Origin: Lachnospiraceae bacterium
Lineage (GTDB): Bacteria; Bacillota; Clostridia; Lachnospirales; Lachnospiraceae
Assembly (NCBI GenBank): GCA_029338675.1
Contig: JAQYAV010000052.1
Span: 1-64,000 of the forward strand
DNA: 64,000 nt
Direction of reading: 5' to 3'
Part shown: in pieces, positions 1-8,999 of the stretch
Position numbering within the stretch: the first letter of the stretch is position 1
Layout of the letters: each line of letters starts with the position of its first letter
Position numbers and translations under genes: made by a program
The notes under the pieces: generated by a model
What the model was told of the DNA's origin: nothing
Seen by the model: the letters and a program-made list of their open reading frames with translations, nothing else
Database searches by the model: none

Positions 1-1
1 T

Positions 2-178
2 GAGTTTGTTGATAAGGCCGTATCAAAAATTGAAGGCTTTGATAGACCAATATATATGGGGGCAGGCTGTGATGATATTGTTTTCGAAATGCTTACAAGA
101 TATTTGAATAATGAACTGAGTAAGGAGGAAGCTGTAAAAGGAACTATTGACAAAATAAATATATATATGTCGGAGTAG
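2..178 (+). CDS. C-terminal end of a solute-binding lipoprotein-like protein (5' truncated by window)
   Basis: Only the last 58 codons are present, read in frame from base 2 to a TAG at 176-178. The fragment aligns without gaps to the last part of the 767-residue lipoprotein at 2600-4903. Both contain a SKIE segment followed by an aromatic stretch, and both end in KI-N/K-IYMSE. It is therefore probably the end of a paralogous lipoprotein with a family-1 solute-binding domain, placed just before the two-component regulators. The rest lies outside the window, so the domain call rests on the paralogue alone. A strong terminator follows at 208-257, so it ends a transcript of its own. Confidence 0.6.
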   Translation, partial: EFVDKAVSKIEGFDRPIYMGAGCDDIVFEMLTRYLNNELSKEEAVKGTIDKINIYMSE

Positions 179-207
179 AAAATAGTATTGTAATTAGTAT
201 TGTAATT

Positions 208-257
208 AAGCACTTGGTTTTTTGGGGTACACCCCGGAACCAAGTGCTTAATTTTTT
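208..257 (+). terminator. Rho-independent terminator
   Basis: A perfect 12-bp stem (AAGCACTTGGTT at 208-219, its complement at 238-249) encloses a second small GGGG/CCCC hairpin and is followed by A-A-T7. It separates the truncated upstream gene from the regulator operon. Confidence 0.9.
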
Positions 258-287
258 TGAAAAAAAACACTACTTTATATGGAAATA

Positions 288-296
288 TGATATAAT
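288..296 (+). promoter_or_regulatory. Extended -10 promoter of the regulator operon
   Basis: TGATATAAT (288-296) is a perfect extended -10 element 42 bases before the response-regulator start. No good -35 hexamer sits 16-18 bases upstream, which fits extended -10 promoters or an activator-dependent promoter. Confidence 0.6.
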
Positions 297-337
297 TACC
301 CTTATGTTTTATTATTTTAGTCAATGGGGGGCTTTGA

Positions 338-1051
338 ATGAATGACGCACAGTTAAACATTGCTGTTTGTGATGATGAAGCATATATGAGAGAGATGCTA
401 TGTAAAGAATTAGAGAGGCAATTTGCAAAGCGTAAAATTAATATACATATTACTGAATATGATGCAGGAGAAGGTCTGTTGGAAGCTGATTCATTATTTG
501 ATATTATTTTTTTGGATATTGAGATGCCCGGCTTTGATGGAATGCAGACTGCAAGGAAGATTCGTGAAGGTAATTCTTATACTAAAATAGTTTTTTTGAC
601 GAGCCATATTGAGCCCGTAAGAACTGCTTATCAGGTTGGAGCACATAGATATCTTATAAAGGATTCATACTTAGATGAGATAGAGGAATGTATTGATAGT
701 ATTATAGAAGCAGATGGGCAATTTGTTTCATATAGTGTGGTTCATGAAGGAATACCTGTTGAAATAAAAGAAAAAGACATTTTGTATATATCTTCCAGAC
801 ATAACGGAACAGAGGTTTGGCTTGATAATTTCGTTGGGCTTAGCGACAAATCATTAGGCGAATGGGAGAAAATACTCTCTAGTTCGTTGTTTGCGAGAGT
901 GCATAAAGGATATATTGTTAATGTATCGCATATCGATTTCATAGACGAGAAGATTGTGCTATATTCTGGAGAAAAGATTGCTTTTTCAAGAAGAAAGAAG
1001 TCTGAGATAAAAGAAAAGTATACGAAGTATATGTGTAAGGGCGGGAGATGA
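338..1051 (+). CDS. LytTR-family response regulator (AgrA/ComE/BlpR-like)
   Basis: A 237-residue DNA-binding response regulator. Residues 1-120 are a receiver domain with acidic pocket D12/D13, phospho-acceptor D60 in IIFLDIEMPG, T88 and K108. Residues from about 125 to 235 form a LytTR domain of the kind that binds paired direct repeats at peptide-signal promoters. The kinase gene overlaps its stop by four bases (ATGA), so the two are translationally coupled. The GHKL kinase, double-glycine peptide and C39 exporter downstream make it the counterpart of ComE or BlpR; this role is inferred from family and context. The start at 338 has GGGGGG eight bases upstream. I did not find a convincing pair of LytTR sites by eye. 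Confidence 0.93.
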   Translation: MNDAQLNIAVCDDEAYMREMLCKELERQFAKRKINIHITEYDAGEGLLEADSLFDIIFLDIEMPGFDGMQTARKIREGNSYTKIVFLTSHIEPVRTAYQVGAHRYLIKDSYLDEIEECIDSIIEADGQFVSYSVVHEGIPVEIKEKDILYISSRHNGTEVWLDNFVGLSDKSLGEWEKILSSSLFARVHKGYIVNVSHIDFIDEKIVLYSGEKIAFSRRKKSEIKEKYTKYMCKGGR

Positions 1052-2343
1052 AAAGTATGAACATATTATGTGAGATGGTGGTTTTGCTAAGCGATTTACT
1101 CCATATTATAATCATAATAATGTTAGTGCTTGGTGATAAAATTAAGTTGGAAAAACGCAAATTGATAATATGGCTAGCTGGTTCAATTGGACTTTGGGCT
1201 CTTTCTGCGTTAATAAATAATTATTATTTATCTATTAATAAAAACTTGATAATATGTATGATGTTTGTATATTTATTCATTAATTATAGTATGGTAAAAA
1301 CTATATTGGGAGTATTTCTTATGTATTTTGTGTCTGCTGTGTTAGATGCAATGATTGGTTTACCGTTACAGAATTATTTTGATATAAATGATGAATATAT
1401 TGATTTAGTTGCTGGCCCGATTGGGATAGTATTACTATTATGTTTGATATTGATTTATCGAAAAATAACCCATAAAACAATAAATATTTCTCAAAATATA
1501 TGGATATCGTTAACTATTGGATTAATTATTTTCTTTGTGATATATGCAGTTACATATCCATACTACAATAGTAAAGAATTTCATACTTCAAGATATATTA
1601 TATTTGCTGGTGTGATGGCAATAATAATATCATTTTTGGGAATATTCTTTATATATTTTGTTAACCAGAACAATGAATTAAAGATTGCCGGAAAGGTTAA
1701 TGATGAGAAGAATAAGATGTTATATAACTACTATATGCAATTAGAGGAAAGAGATATTGAGATTCGGAAGTTTATACATGATTACAAAAATCATGTTAGA
1801 GGCATTTTATATTATGCAGAAGAAAAAAAATATGATGAATTAATAAAATATGCTCGTACAATATGCGAAGAAGGAGATTATTTTGATCAGGTAGTAGATG
1901 TGGGACACAATTTTGTTAATGCAATAATTAACCATTATGTTGCAGAAGCGGGTAAGTTAGATATTAAGCTAGATGTTGAGGGTAGTGTAATAGACGCAAA
2001 AAATATTGAAGACTATGATTGGAGTACTATTATTCCTAATATGTTGAATAATGCAATTGAGGAAACTAAAAAGCTTGAAGAGAACTTAAGAAAAATTACG
2101 TTTTCAATAAAAAACAATCAGAATAAGATAGTTATAACTATGATTAATCCAATATATGACGTAGATAATATACAACATACTAGTGTACTAAAAACAACAA
2201 AAAGTGATAAATTAAATCATGGCTTTGGAATTAAAAATATTATAAGATGCGTTGAAAAGTATCATGGAGATGTTTCGTATAGCGTTAATGAAAACAATCA
2301 ATTTGTTACGGTTGTATGGATGAGATGCGGCCAGTTATCCTAA
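1048..2343 (+). CDS. AgrC/ComD-type sensor histidine kinase (GHKL ATPase)
   Basis: A 431-residue membrane kinase. The first ~205 residues hold about six hydrophobic segments, as in the peptide-sensing AgrC/ComD/BlpH class. A short coiled linker leads to the H-box with H244 in FIHDYKNHVRGIL, then an N-box (NMLNNAIEE) and a G-box (HGFGIKNI) of the GHKL fold. It starts inside the stop of the response regulator; ATG at 1057 (GGGAG nine bases upstream) is an alternative to the ATG at 1048. The expected input is the secreted product of the peptide gene at 2478, by analogy with ComC-ComD and BlpC-BlpH. The sequence does not prove that pairing. Confidence 0.93.
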   Translation: MKSMNILCEMVVLLSDLLHIIIIIMLVLGDKIKLEKRKLIIWLAGSIGLWALSALINNYYLSINKNLIICMMFVYLFINYSMVKTILGVFLMYFVSAVLDAMIGLPLQNYFDINDEYIDLVAGPIGIVLLLCLILIYRKITHKTINISQNIWISLTIGLIIFFVIYAVTYPYYNSKEFHTSRYIIFAGVMAIIISFLGIFFIYFVNQNNELKIAGKVNDEKNKMLYNYYMQLEERDIEIRKFIHDYKNHVRGILYYAEEKKYDELIKYARTICEEGDYFDQVVDVGHNFVNAIINHYVAEAGKLDIKLDVEGSVIDAKNIEDYDWSTIIPNMLNNAIEETKKLEENLRKITFSIKNNQNKIVITMINPIYDVDNIQHTSVLKTTKSDKLNHGFGIKNIIRCVEKYHGDVSYSVNENNQFVTVVWMRCGQLS

Positions 2344-2389
2344 AATATGACCATTCATCCCTTGGCATATTGTATAAAAATAAATCCTT

Positions 2390-2398
2390 TGCTAATAT
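2390..2398 (+). promoter_or_regulatory. Possible extended -10 before the peptide gene
   Basis: TGCTAATAT (2390-2398) matches an extended -10 with one change from TATAAT, 79 bases before the peptide start. No -35 was seen, as expected if the regulator activates it. The peptide could instead be read through from the kinase gene. Confidence 0.3.
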
Positions 2399-2477
2399 TA
2401 ATGTGCGCAAAGAAGTATGCATCGATACAACTAGTTACTGAAAAAAGTAGCAATTTCATTATGAAAGGAATTTAAAT

Positions 2478-2552
2478 ATGAAAAAAATATCAAACGAAGA
2501 ATTAAAAACAATTAATGGTGGCTTGACAGCATGCCTTACTCTTTATGATTAA
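2478..2552 (+). CDS. Double-glycine leader peptide, putative signalling pheromone or bacteriocin precursor
   Basis: A 24-codon gene, ATG 2478 to TAA 2550, with AAAGGAA seven bases before the start. The first 15 residues are a classic C39-cleaved leader: MKK-ISNEELKTINGG, with hydrophobic I, L and I positions before Gly-Gly. The predicted mature part is nine residues, LTACLTLYD, with one cysteine and a C-terminal aspartate. That is very short for a bacteriocin and typical of a signal peptide. The kinase and response regulator lie just upstream, and the C39 exporter that would cleave and export it begins 2.4 kb downstream. The single cysteine could allow a disulfide dimer; no AgrB or modification enzyme is visible to make a thiolactone. 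The lantibiotic or class-II bacteriocin alternative is less likely on length. Confidence 0.82.
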   Translation: MKKISNEELKTINGGLTACLTLYD

Positions 2553-2599
2553 TTTTTTCTAAAATTGCCTAGTGGTGGAGCTGTAAGGAGATATAATAG

Positions 2600-4903
2600 A
2601 TGTTAAAAAAAAATCAAAAAAAGATAAATCAAAGAATTGGATTAATATTCTCTATGTTGCTTTTAATGATTAATACTGCAGGATGCGGATTAAAGAAAAA
2701 TACTAATAATAATGATATCGTTCCTGAAGCATCCGTAAAGAATGTTTATAGCAAAAATATTATAGAATTACCAGATAATTCAGAAATACAGAGTATTTCA
2801 AAGTCTAACACTAGTGGAATATATGTGGTTGGAAAGCAATCAGATAATATGCAAAGTGTTTGGTATATGAATAAAAATGATGAATGGGAAAGAAAATACG
2901 ACATTAATCAAGTATTGAATATAGATAAAGAAGCTTATTGCAAGGCTTATGTTTCACCAGATGGAGAGGCCTTTGTATTATACAATAATGAGGTAGATGG
3001 TAAGGATGAAGTAAAGGTTTCGTGTAGTGATTTGAAACTTGCATTAATAAATAGCAAAGGAGAAAATAAAGAGGTTAAGATTTCTTTTCCAGAGCTAAAA
3101 AGTGAGGTTGTTGAAGAACTTGAAGAATACTATTTGGAAAAAGGAGATTATAAGAATACAGTAGATTTGGTTAAATTTGTAGAAGGTAGAGTATTATTCT
3201 CTGACATTAATGGAAATATCTATGAGCTAAATAATGATTATAGTGTAAGTTGTATATACGAAAATAGTGAACTGGAATATATAAATGAGTTTTCGCTGTA
3301 TGATAATACTCTTCTTATGTGGGATGGAGAAATACTATATTATGAGGGGTTGAAAACTCATGATAATGAACAGGCAATGTGTGATAAATACCAACAGTTT
3401 TTCATGGAAGCAAAACAGATGGGAACCTCAATTAAGATGTATATAGAGAATGATATGATGTACACAATATCCGGGGATAAAATAAGTAATGTGGATATGA
3501 AATCAGCTGATTTTAGTGTATCCAAGGCACTTGGATATGAGACTACAGAAAAAATACTTAGTTATTTGGTCGATGATGGAAAGATGTATTCGCTTGTTAA
3601 ATCAGAGAAGGAAAATAGAAATATTTTATATAGATATAGTGATTCAATGTCATTATCTGATGATGATATTCAAGATAAAAACGGTGGGAATAATAAACTT
3701 AAAATATGGGCACTTAGACAGGATCAGACATTTAATGCTGCTGTAAGATGCTTTACAGATAAATATCCAAATGTTGAAGTTGAAATTGAGATAGGTATTG
3801 TAAATCCTGATTCTGGAATCACAGAGGAAGATGCAATAAAAAATCTTAATACACAGATAATGTCAAGTGAAGGTCCGGATGTAATATACATGGATGGGCT
3901 ACCATTTGAAAAATATTTCGAGGATAATAAATTATACGATTTATCAGAAGTGATTGAATCAATAAAATCAAGTGGAAACTATTTTGATAACATCTTAGAT
4001 TCCTTTAAGCAAGATGACAAAATATATGTTGTTCCAAGTAGCGTTCAACTTTTTGCTAAGGTTGGAACAAAGGAAAATTTAATAGCTTCGGAAAACATTA
4101 ATGATTTTATTAAGTTTATCGAGGAAAATAATAATAATCATAATGTTATTCCAAGTGATTTAGTAAATACTTATATTATTGGAACGTATTACAAAGATAT
4201 TCGAGATGATATAAAAAGTGGAAATATTAATCAGGAAAAAATAGGTGATTTTTTTGAGTCATCAAAGAAACTGATAAATATTCAGGAAAATGATGATAGG
4301 GATTTTGATATTAACTATATGATGTTTATGAATACCTATGCAGGAATGTATGATGGAAGTTTTGACTTTGTTTGCTTCAACTGTGGGGATTTAATTGCTT
4401 ACGACAGTTCCTATGATAATATGGCAAGCAAAATGAACGGTATTGTAGAAGTGCCAGCCGCTGATTTTAGCGATAGATACATTGCGAGAGAATGTATGGC
4501 AATATCAGCTGAAGCTAGTAATATTGATATGGCAAAAGAGTATATAAAGATTGCTTTAAGTGAAGAGTGTCAAAGTAATTATGGAGGTGCTATGGCATTT
4601 TCAGTCAACAAAGATTCTTTGAGAAAATACAACAAGGAAATGTATTCTATGACTCATAATCGTGGAGAGGATATGGCAACAGGTACTGATTTATTGGAAA
4701 GTGACAAAACAGAAATAGATATTGATACTCAAATTGAAAACGTTATATCAAAAATAGAATTAATGGATAAGGCGTTATATTTTGATAATACACTGGATCA
4801 GATGGTATTAGATGAATTGAGTCAGTTTGTTCGTGGTAGTAAGGACAAAGAAAGTTCTGTAAGTAGTCTTTCGGAGAAAATAAAGATTTATATGAGTGAA
4901 TAG
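2600..4903 (+). CDS. Large lipoprotein: N-terminal propeller-like region plus family-1 solute-binding domain
   Basis: 767 residues with a type II signal peptide and lipobox (NTAGC, lipidated C29), so it should be anchored outside the membrane. Residues about 40-360 contain repeated beta-rich stretches (ISKSNTSGIYVVG and YVSPDGEAFVLY types) that suggest a propeller-like region; this is inference. From about 365 the pattern LKIWALRQD, then YPNVEVE and GPDVIYMDG, is that of family-1 extracellular solute-binding proteins. The fusion is about twice the usual length of that family. The C-terminus is paralogous to the truncated gene at 2-178. AAGGAG precedes ATG 2600. Its place between the peptide gene and the exporter is unusual. 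It may feed the permeases at 7249-8949 or bind a peptide or sugar signal; the ligand is unknown. Confidence 0.8.
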   Translation: MLKKNQKKINQRIGLIFSMLLLMINTAGCGLKKNTNNNDIVPEASVKNVYSKNIIELPDNSEIQSISKSNTSGIYVVGKQSDNMQSVWYMNKNDEWERKYDINQVLNIDKEAYCKAYVSPDGEAFVLYNNEVDGKDEVKVSCSDLKLALINSKGENKEVKISFPELKSEVVEELEEYYLEKGDYKNTVDLVKFVEGRVLFSDINGNIYELNNDYSVSCIYENSELEYINEFSLYDNTLLMWDGEILYYEGLKTHDNEQAMCDKYQQFFMEAKQMGTSIKMYIENDMMYTISGDKISNVDMKSADFSVSKALGYETTEKILSYLVDDGKMYSLVKSEKENRNILYRYSDSMSLSDDDIQDKNGGNNKLKIWALRQDQTFNAAVRCFTDKYPNVEVEIEIGIVNPDSGITEEDAIKNLNTQIMSSEGPDVIYMDGLPFEKYFEDNKLYDLSEVIESIKSSGNYFDNILDSFKQDDKIYVVPSSVQLFAKVGTKENLIASENINDFIKFIEENNNNHNVIPSDLVNTYIIGTYYKDIRDDIKSGNINQEKIGDFFESSKKLINIQENDDRDFDINYMMFMNTYAGMYDGSFDFVCFNCGDLIAYDSSYDNMASKMNGIVEVPAADFSDRYIARECMAISAEASNIDMAKEYIKIALSEECQSNYGGAMAFSVNKDSLRKYNKEMYSMTHNRGEDMATGTDLLESDKTEIDIDTQIENVISKIELMDKALYFDNTLDQMVLDELSQFVRGSKDKESSVSSLSEKIKIYMSE

Positions 4904-4974
4904 TTTTTTGAGCCTGACAAGATATTAGCTTTCAAAATGTAAAAAATAAATAAGGTGAAAAGGAACGACGGAGA

Positions 4975-7089
4975 ATGCGAAGATTAAAACTTAAAAAACA
5001 GCAAACCAGGATAGATTGTGGTCCGGCTTGCCTTACCATGGTTGCAGGGTATTATGGATATGAGACTTCTATTTCAGAATTTTCAGACCTTGTTAATCTT
5101 AATTCAAATGGATGTAGTATGTATGATATGCTCAATGCATGTGAAAAAATTGGTTTTGACTGTGATGGTTACCAGGCATCAGTTGAGGAAATCATTGAAG
5201 CCAGGGATAAAGATGAAATTAAGTTTCCTCTGATATGCCATATAATATCGGAGGAAAAAATGCTTCACTTTGTAGTGGTGGAAAAAATTGATGGAAAAAC
5301 TGTTACTGTGTATGATCCGGGGGCAGGTAAAAATAAGGTTGATATCGAAAACTTTAAAGAGTTGTTCACCGGCAATTTTGTGGAAATTGTACCGGGAGAG
5401 CAGTTTAAACCTAAAAAAAGAAAAAGTAAGACTATAAAGCTTGTAAAAGAATGCATAACTGAAAATAGAAAAACAATAATACCAATTTATATCATGGCAT
5501 TTATTGCTTTGGGTTTAGAGTTGCTGGGCACTATAATATATCCAATCATTGTAGAGTATGTGCAGAATATGAAGTGGCTTGTCGCTGAAATAGAGGCAGG
5601 TAAGTATCGGGTAGAAATATCGTTTGTTGATATAGCACTGATATTGATTGGATGTTACTTATTTAAAACTGCGGTGGATTACATAAAAGGTAAGTTGTCT
5701 ATAAAATTTTCATGCTTTATGGAGAAAAAACTTACTGAAAATTATTATAATCACACCTTAAACATCGGAATGGATAAGTATAAAAGAATTACGTCCGGTG
5801 ATATGATAGCAAGAGGAAATGAAACAGAAAGTATAACCTCTGTTTTCTCTGAGGCGCTTGTAACTGTAATTGTGGATTCACTTGTAGCAGTTATTGTGTT
5901 TGTTATGTTACTTAACATTTCTATTAAATTGTTAGTATGTTTGTTGCTTACTGTAACGATATACATTCTTATTATATTATTTTACAAAGATAAGATAAAA
6001 ACAGCCAATGACGATATAATGCGTTGCAACAGTAAACAAATTTCAGGATATAAGGAGATACTGGACAGTATAAAACAGGTTAAAACCCGTAGGAATGAAG
6101 ACATTTTTTTCTCAAGGCTTAAGATGCTGGTAGAGGAAACTGTCAGCAAGAAGGCAAAGGGCAGCAAAATTGTACTAAAGCAGGGGCAGATGTTTAATCT
6201 GGTTTCTATGGTGAGCGGAATTATTATACTTGTTTTTGGTGCAATGGAAGTTAGAAATGGACGGCTTTCTCTTGGTACACTTCTTATGTTTAACGCAATG
6301 ACAAATTTATTTATCAGTCCTTTACTTAACATTATGAGTGTACAGACTTCGTTTAGGGTAACTGAAGCGGCAATTGACAGACTTGACAGCATTTTTTATT
6401 ACGATATGACAGCTCATAAAGATGGGGAAGTGAAACTGTCTGGAGATATAGAAGTTTTAGATTTAAGCTACGGATATGAGGAAAACAAACCAATATTTGA
6501 GGATATAAATGTTCACTTTAAGAAAGGGAAAAGTTACGGAATAATTGGAAAAAGCGGAACCGGAAAATCTACGTTTGCAGATATACTGATGGGGATATAT
6601 AAACCTTTTTGTGGAGAGGTATTAATTGATGGTATTAATGTAAGACAACTTCCGGATAGTGTTTTTAAAACAGAAATTGCAATGGTATCGCAGGAAAGTT
6701 ATTTTTATTCTGAAACTATTGCGGATAATCTTCTTGAGGGAAATAAGGTTGATGATGAGTTTTTTTATGAGGTATGTGAGGCTTGTAAGGTTAATGAATT
6801 TGTCATGGAATTGCCGATGGGATATGATACCACAATGAACGAAGGTGGAATTGGATTTTCCTCAGGACAAAAACAGAGGCTTGCTATTGCAAAGTCTTTA
6901 TTAACAAAACCGAAGATACTTATACTTGATGAAGCTACAAGCAATTTGGATGGGGAAACCGAAAGCAGTATAATGGAATATATTTTGTCACTCGATTTAA
7001 CGCTGATATGTATTGCACACAGAAGCCAGATAATAGATAAATGTGAAGAAGTCTATATGCTTAAGGATGGAGCATTATTGCTTGTCTAG
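4975..7089 (+). CDS. Peptidase C39-containing ABC exporter (ComA/BlpA-like)
   Basis: A 704-residue processing exporter. Residues 1-130 are a C39 cysteine peptidase with Q10 (oxyanion), C15 in DCGPACLTM, H98 in MLHFVVVE and D114 in VYDPG, the full active-site set. A transmembrane domain with about six segments occupies roughly 155-460. The ATPase has Walker A GKSGTGKST from 525, a signature FSSGQKQR that departs from LSGGQ, Walker B ILILDEATS with D652/E653, and an H-loop CIAHR. Such proteins remove double-glycine leaders during export, which matches the peptide at 2478. It heads a run of five closely spaced genes ending at 11361. The start is ATG 4975 with GGAG close by; AAAGG lies further upstream. 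Confidence 0.95.
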   Translation: MRRLKLKKQQTRIDCGPACLTMVAGYYGYETSISEFSDLVNLNSNGCSMYDMLNACEKIGFDCDGYQASVEEIIEARDKDEIKFPLICHIISEEKMLHFVVVEKIDGKTVTVYDPGAGKNKVDIENFKELFTGNFVEIVPGEQFKPKKRKSKTIKLVKECITENRKTIIPIYIMAFIALGLELLGTIIYPIIVEYVQNMKWLVAEIEAGKYRVEISFVDIALILIGCYLFKTAVDYIKGKLSIKFSCFMEKKLTENYYNHTLNIGMDKYKRITSGDMIARGNETESITSVFSEALVTVIVDSLVAVIVFVMLLNISIKLLVCLLLTVTIYILIILFYKDKIKTANDDIMRCNSKQISGYKEILDSIKQVKTRRNEDIFFSRLKMLVEETVSKKAKGSKIVLKQGQMFNLVSMVSGIIILVFGAMEVRNGRLSLGTLLMFNAMTNLFISPLLNIMSVQTSFRVTEAAIDRLDSIFYYDMTAHKDGEVKLSGDIEVLDLSYGYEENKPIFEDINVHFKKGKSYGIIGKSGTGKSTFADILMGIYKPFCGEVLIDGINVRQLPDSVFKTEIAMVSQESYFYSETIADNLLEGNKVDDEFFYEVCEACKVNEFVMELPMGYDTTMNEGGIGFSSGQKQRLAIAKSLLTKPKILILDEATSNLDGETESSIMEYILSLDLTLICIAHRSQIIDKCEEVYMLKDGALLLV

Positions 7090-7248
7090 GGACATTTCTT
7101 TTATTGAAAAAGGATATGTAGCGGGAACGGGATTTACTATATTCCGGTATATATGGTGCCATTCTTATAAAAGAAATGTATTGTTTGAAAAGGTTCAGTT
7201 GTATTTGTCGGGTAAGTCAATAAAGAGATAGAGGAGAAATAAATCGTA

Positions 7249-8085
7249 ATGAAGAAAAAATGGAAAGGCATAGGTTTTGTATTGCCACATCTGATTGGGG
7301 TTGGGATATTCTTTCTGATTCCGTATATAGATGTTTTTATTAGGGCATTTAACTTTAAAACAGACGGTGGAATATTTTCACATTTTAATAAGGTACTGCA
7401 TATACAGCCTTTTTTGCTGGCGGCAGGTAATACGGGGAAATTTATTCTCATATCCCTTCCCCTTCTTATTATTTTATCGCTTCTTATTGCCATGGCATTA
7501 AGGCGTGTGTCGGTAGTAGCTAATGTAATAAAAAGCGCTATGCTTATTCCTATGGCTATTCCTACGGTTTCGGTTGTGCTTATGTGGAAGGTTATGTTCT
7601 CCTATAAGGGATTTTTAAATGCAGCTCTGAATTATATAGGTATGGAAGATAAACCATGGCTTACGTCAAGTGCGGCATTTTCAGTATTGGTAATAAGCTA
7701 TCTTTGGAAAAATCTTGGATACTACGTTATTCTCTGGCTTGCAATACTGGCACAGGTTCCGGACATGCTTTACGAGGCAGCTGCACTGGAAACCTCATCC
7801 AAAATCGTGGTTTTTTTCAGAATTACATTGCCGGTGGTAAAGAATTCAGTGTTTATGATAGTGGTACTTGCAATAGTAAATTCCTTCAAGGTATTCAGGG
7901 AGGCTTATCTTGTTGCCGGGAATTATCCTGACAGTAGTATGTATATGCTACAGCACATATTCAGCAACTGGTTTACGGGATTAGAGGTTAATAAGATGGC
8001 AGCGGGAGCAGTGCTTACATCTATTCCAATATTTATTCTGGTGTTTATTTTCCAAACATGTATAAAGGTTTCGTCAAAGGATTAA
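7249..8085 (+). CDS. ABC transporter permease, MalF/UgpA type
   Basis: A 278-residue inner-membrane permease with about six hydrophobic segments and the EAA loop near residue 180-200 (EAAALETSSKIVVFF then RITLPVV) that docks the ATPase. This family imports sugars, glycerol phosphate and similar solutes with a binding lipoprotein and a partner permease. The partner follows after six bases. No MalK-like ATPase is present in the cluster, so it would need a shared ATPase encoded elsewhere, as is known for many Gram-positive sugar importers. The obvious binding protein is the lipoprotein at 2600-4903. The gene follows a 159-base gap after the exporter and has GAGGAG upstream of its ATG. It appears richer in G+C than the regulator genes. 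Confidence 0.9.
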   Translation: MKKKWKGIGFVLPHLIGVGIFFLIPYIDVFIRAFNFKTDGGIFSHFNKVLHIQPFLLAAGNTGKFILISLPLLIILSLLIAMALRRVSVVANVIKSAMLIPMAIPTVSVVLMWKVMFSYKGFLNAALNYIGMEDKPWLTSSAAFSVLVISYLWKNLGYYVILWLAILAQVPDMLYEAAALETSSKIVVFFRITLPVVKNSVFMIVVLAIVNSFKVFREAYLVAGNYPDSSMYMLQHIFSNWFTGLEVNKMAAGAVLTSIPIFILVFIFQTCIKVSSKD

Positions 8086-8091
8086 GGAAAA

Positions 8092-8949
8092 ATGAAAAAA
8101 GTTTACAAGTTAACAATCATATTAATATTGTCAGTTGTGGCATTTATTGTCAGTTACCCGGTTATCTTTATGTTTATTGGTTCATTTATGGGGGATGGAG
8201 AGCTTAGGGATTATCTTGGCCCTGCAATCACAGACTCCGGTGGGTATGCTTCTTTCGGCATAATTCCGAAACAACCAAATATTTGGTCTTATATTAAGCT
8301 GCTGTTTGACAGACCGGAATTTTTTGTTGTGTTTTGGAACTCCATAAAGGTTGCTGCTGTCAGTCTGCTTGGGCAGTGTCTTTTAAGCATAATGGCTGCG
8401 TGGGGATTTGCGGTATATAATTTTCCATTCAAAAAAATTCTTTTTAATTTGTACATATTTTTTATGCTGATGCCATTTCAGGTTATAATGCTGTCGGAGT
8501 ACATTGTTATTCTGGAGCTTAATCTTTTGGATACATTGTGGGCTATTATATTGCCGTCCATTTTTTCGACATTTTCGGTTTTTATTCTTCACTATTTTTT
8601 CAGGGATATTCCAACCGAAATACTCGAGGCCGCAAGGCTGGACGGAGCCTCGGAATTTAAGATATTTCTTAAAATAGGAGTACCATACGGAAAAGCGGGA
8701 ATAGCCTCAATGCTGGTTCTTTCATTTCTTGAAATATGGAATCTGGTTGAACAGCCGGTATCCTTCATTAAGGACCAGACAAAGTGGACTTTGTCAATCT
8801 TTTTCTCAGAGGTTACGGTTGACAATCTGGGAATATCATTAGCATCAGCCGTGGTGGCATTTATTCCGGCACTGTTTGTGTTTGGCATTGGAAAGGATTA
8901 TCTTGAAGGTGGAATTGCTGCGGTGACAACCATTAAGCAAAATAAATAG
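8092..8949 (+). CDS. ABC transporter permease, MalG/UgpE type
   Basis: A 285-residue permease that should pair with the MalF-type protein just upstream. It has an N-terminal membrane anchor, five further hydrophobic segments and the EAA loop EAARLDGASEFKIFLKIGVP. In known systems this subunit contacts the same ATPase as its partner, and no such ATPase is encoded here. The gene starts six bases after the previous stop, with AAGGA just before ATG. The substrate cannot be told from sequence; a sugar is expected from the family, but the position inside a peptide-signalling cluster leaves other ligands possible. Confidence 0.9.
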   Translation: MKKVYKLTIILILSVVAFIVSYPVIFMFIGSFMGDGELRDYLGPAITDSGGYASFGIIPKQPNIWSYIKLLFDRPEFFVVFWNSIKVAAVSLLGQCLLSIMAAWGFAVYNFPFKKILFNLYIFFMLMPFQVIMLSEYIVILELNLLDTLWAIILPSIFSTFSVFILHYFFRDIPTEILEAARLDGASEFKIFLKIGVPYGKAGIASMLVLSFLEIWNLVEQPVSFIKDQTKWTLSIFFSEVTVDNLGISLASAVVAFIPALFVFGIGKDYLEGGIAAVTTIKQNK

Positions 8950-8999
8950 ACATTAATAAAAATATTGTCAGGTATCAGGAACATAGGGAGATTTAACAT

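Noticed and set aside
2344..2477. LytTR-binding direct repeats before the peptide gene
   Set aside because: Single half-site-like strings (ACCATTCAT near 2350, CTAGTTACT near 2431) exist, but no pair with the usual 12-13 base spacing was found by eye.
2478..2552. AgrD-type thiolactone precursor
   Set aside because: The precursor has a double-glycine leader and lacks the amphipathic N-terminus and acidic tail of AgrD; no AgrB protease gene is present.
7043..7248. Open frame of 62 codons (7043-7231) after the C39 exporter
   Set aside because: It begins inside the exporter gene in another frame, has no ribosome site, and its free part shows no recognisable domain or double-glycine leader. I treat 7090-7248 as intergenic.
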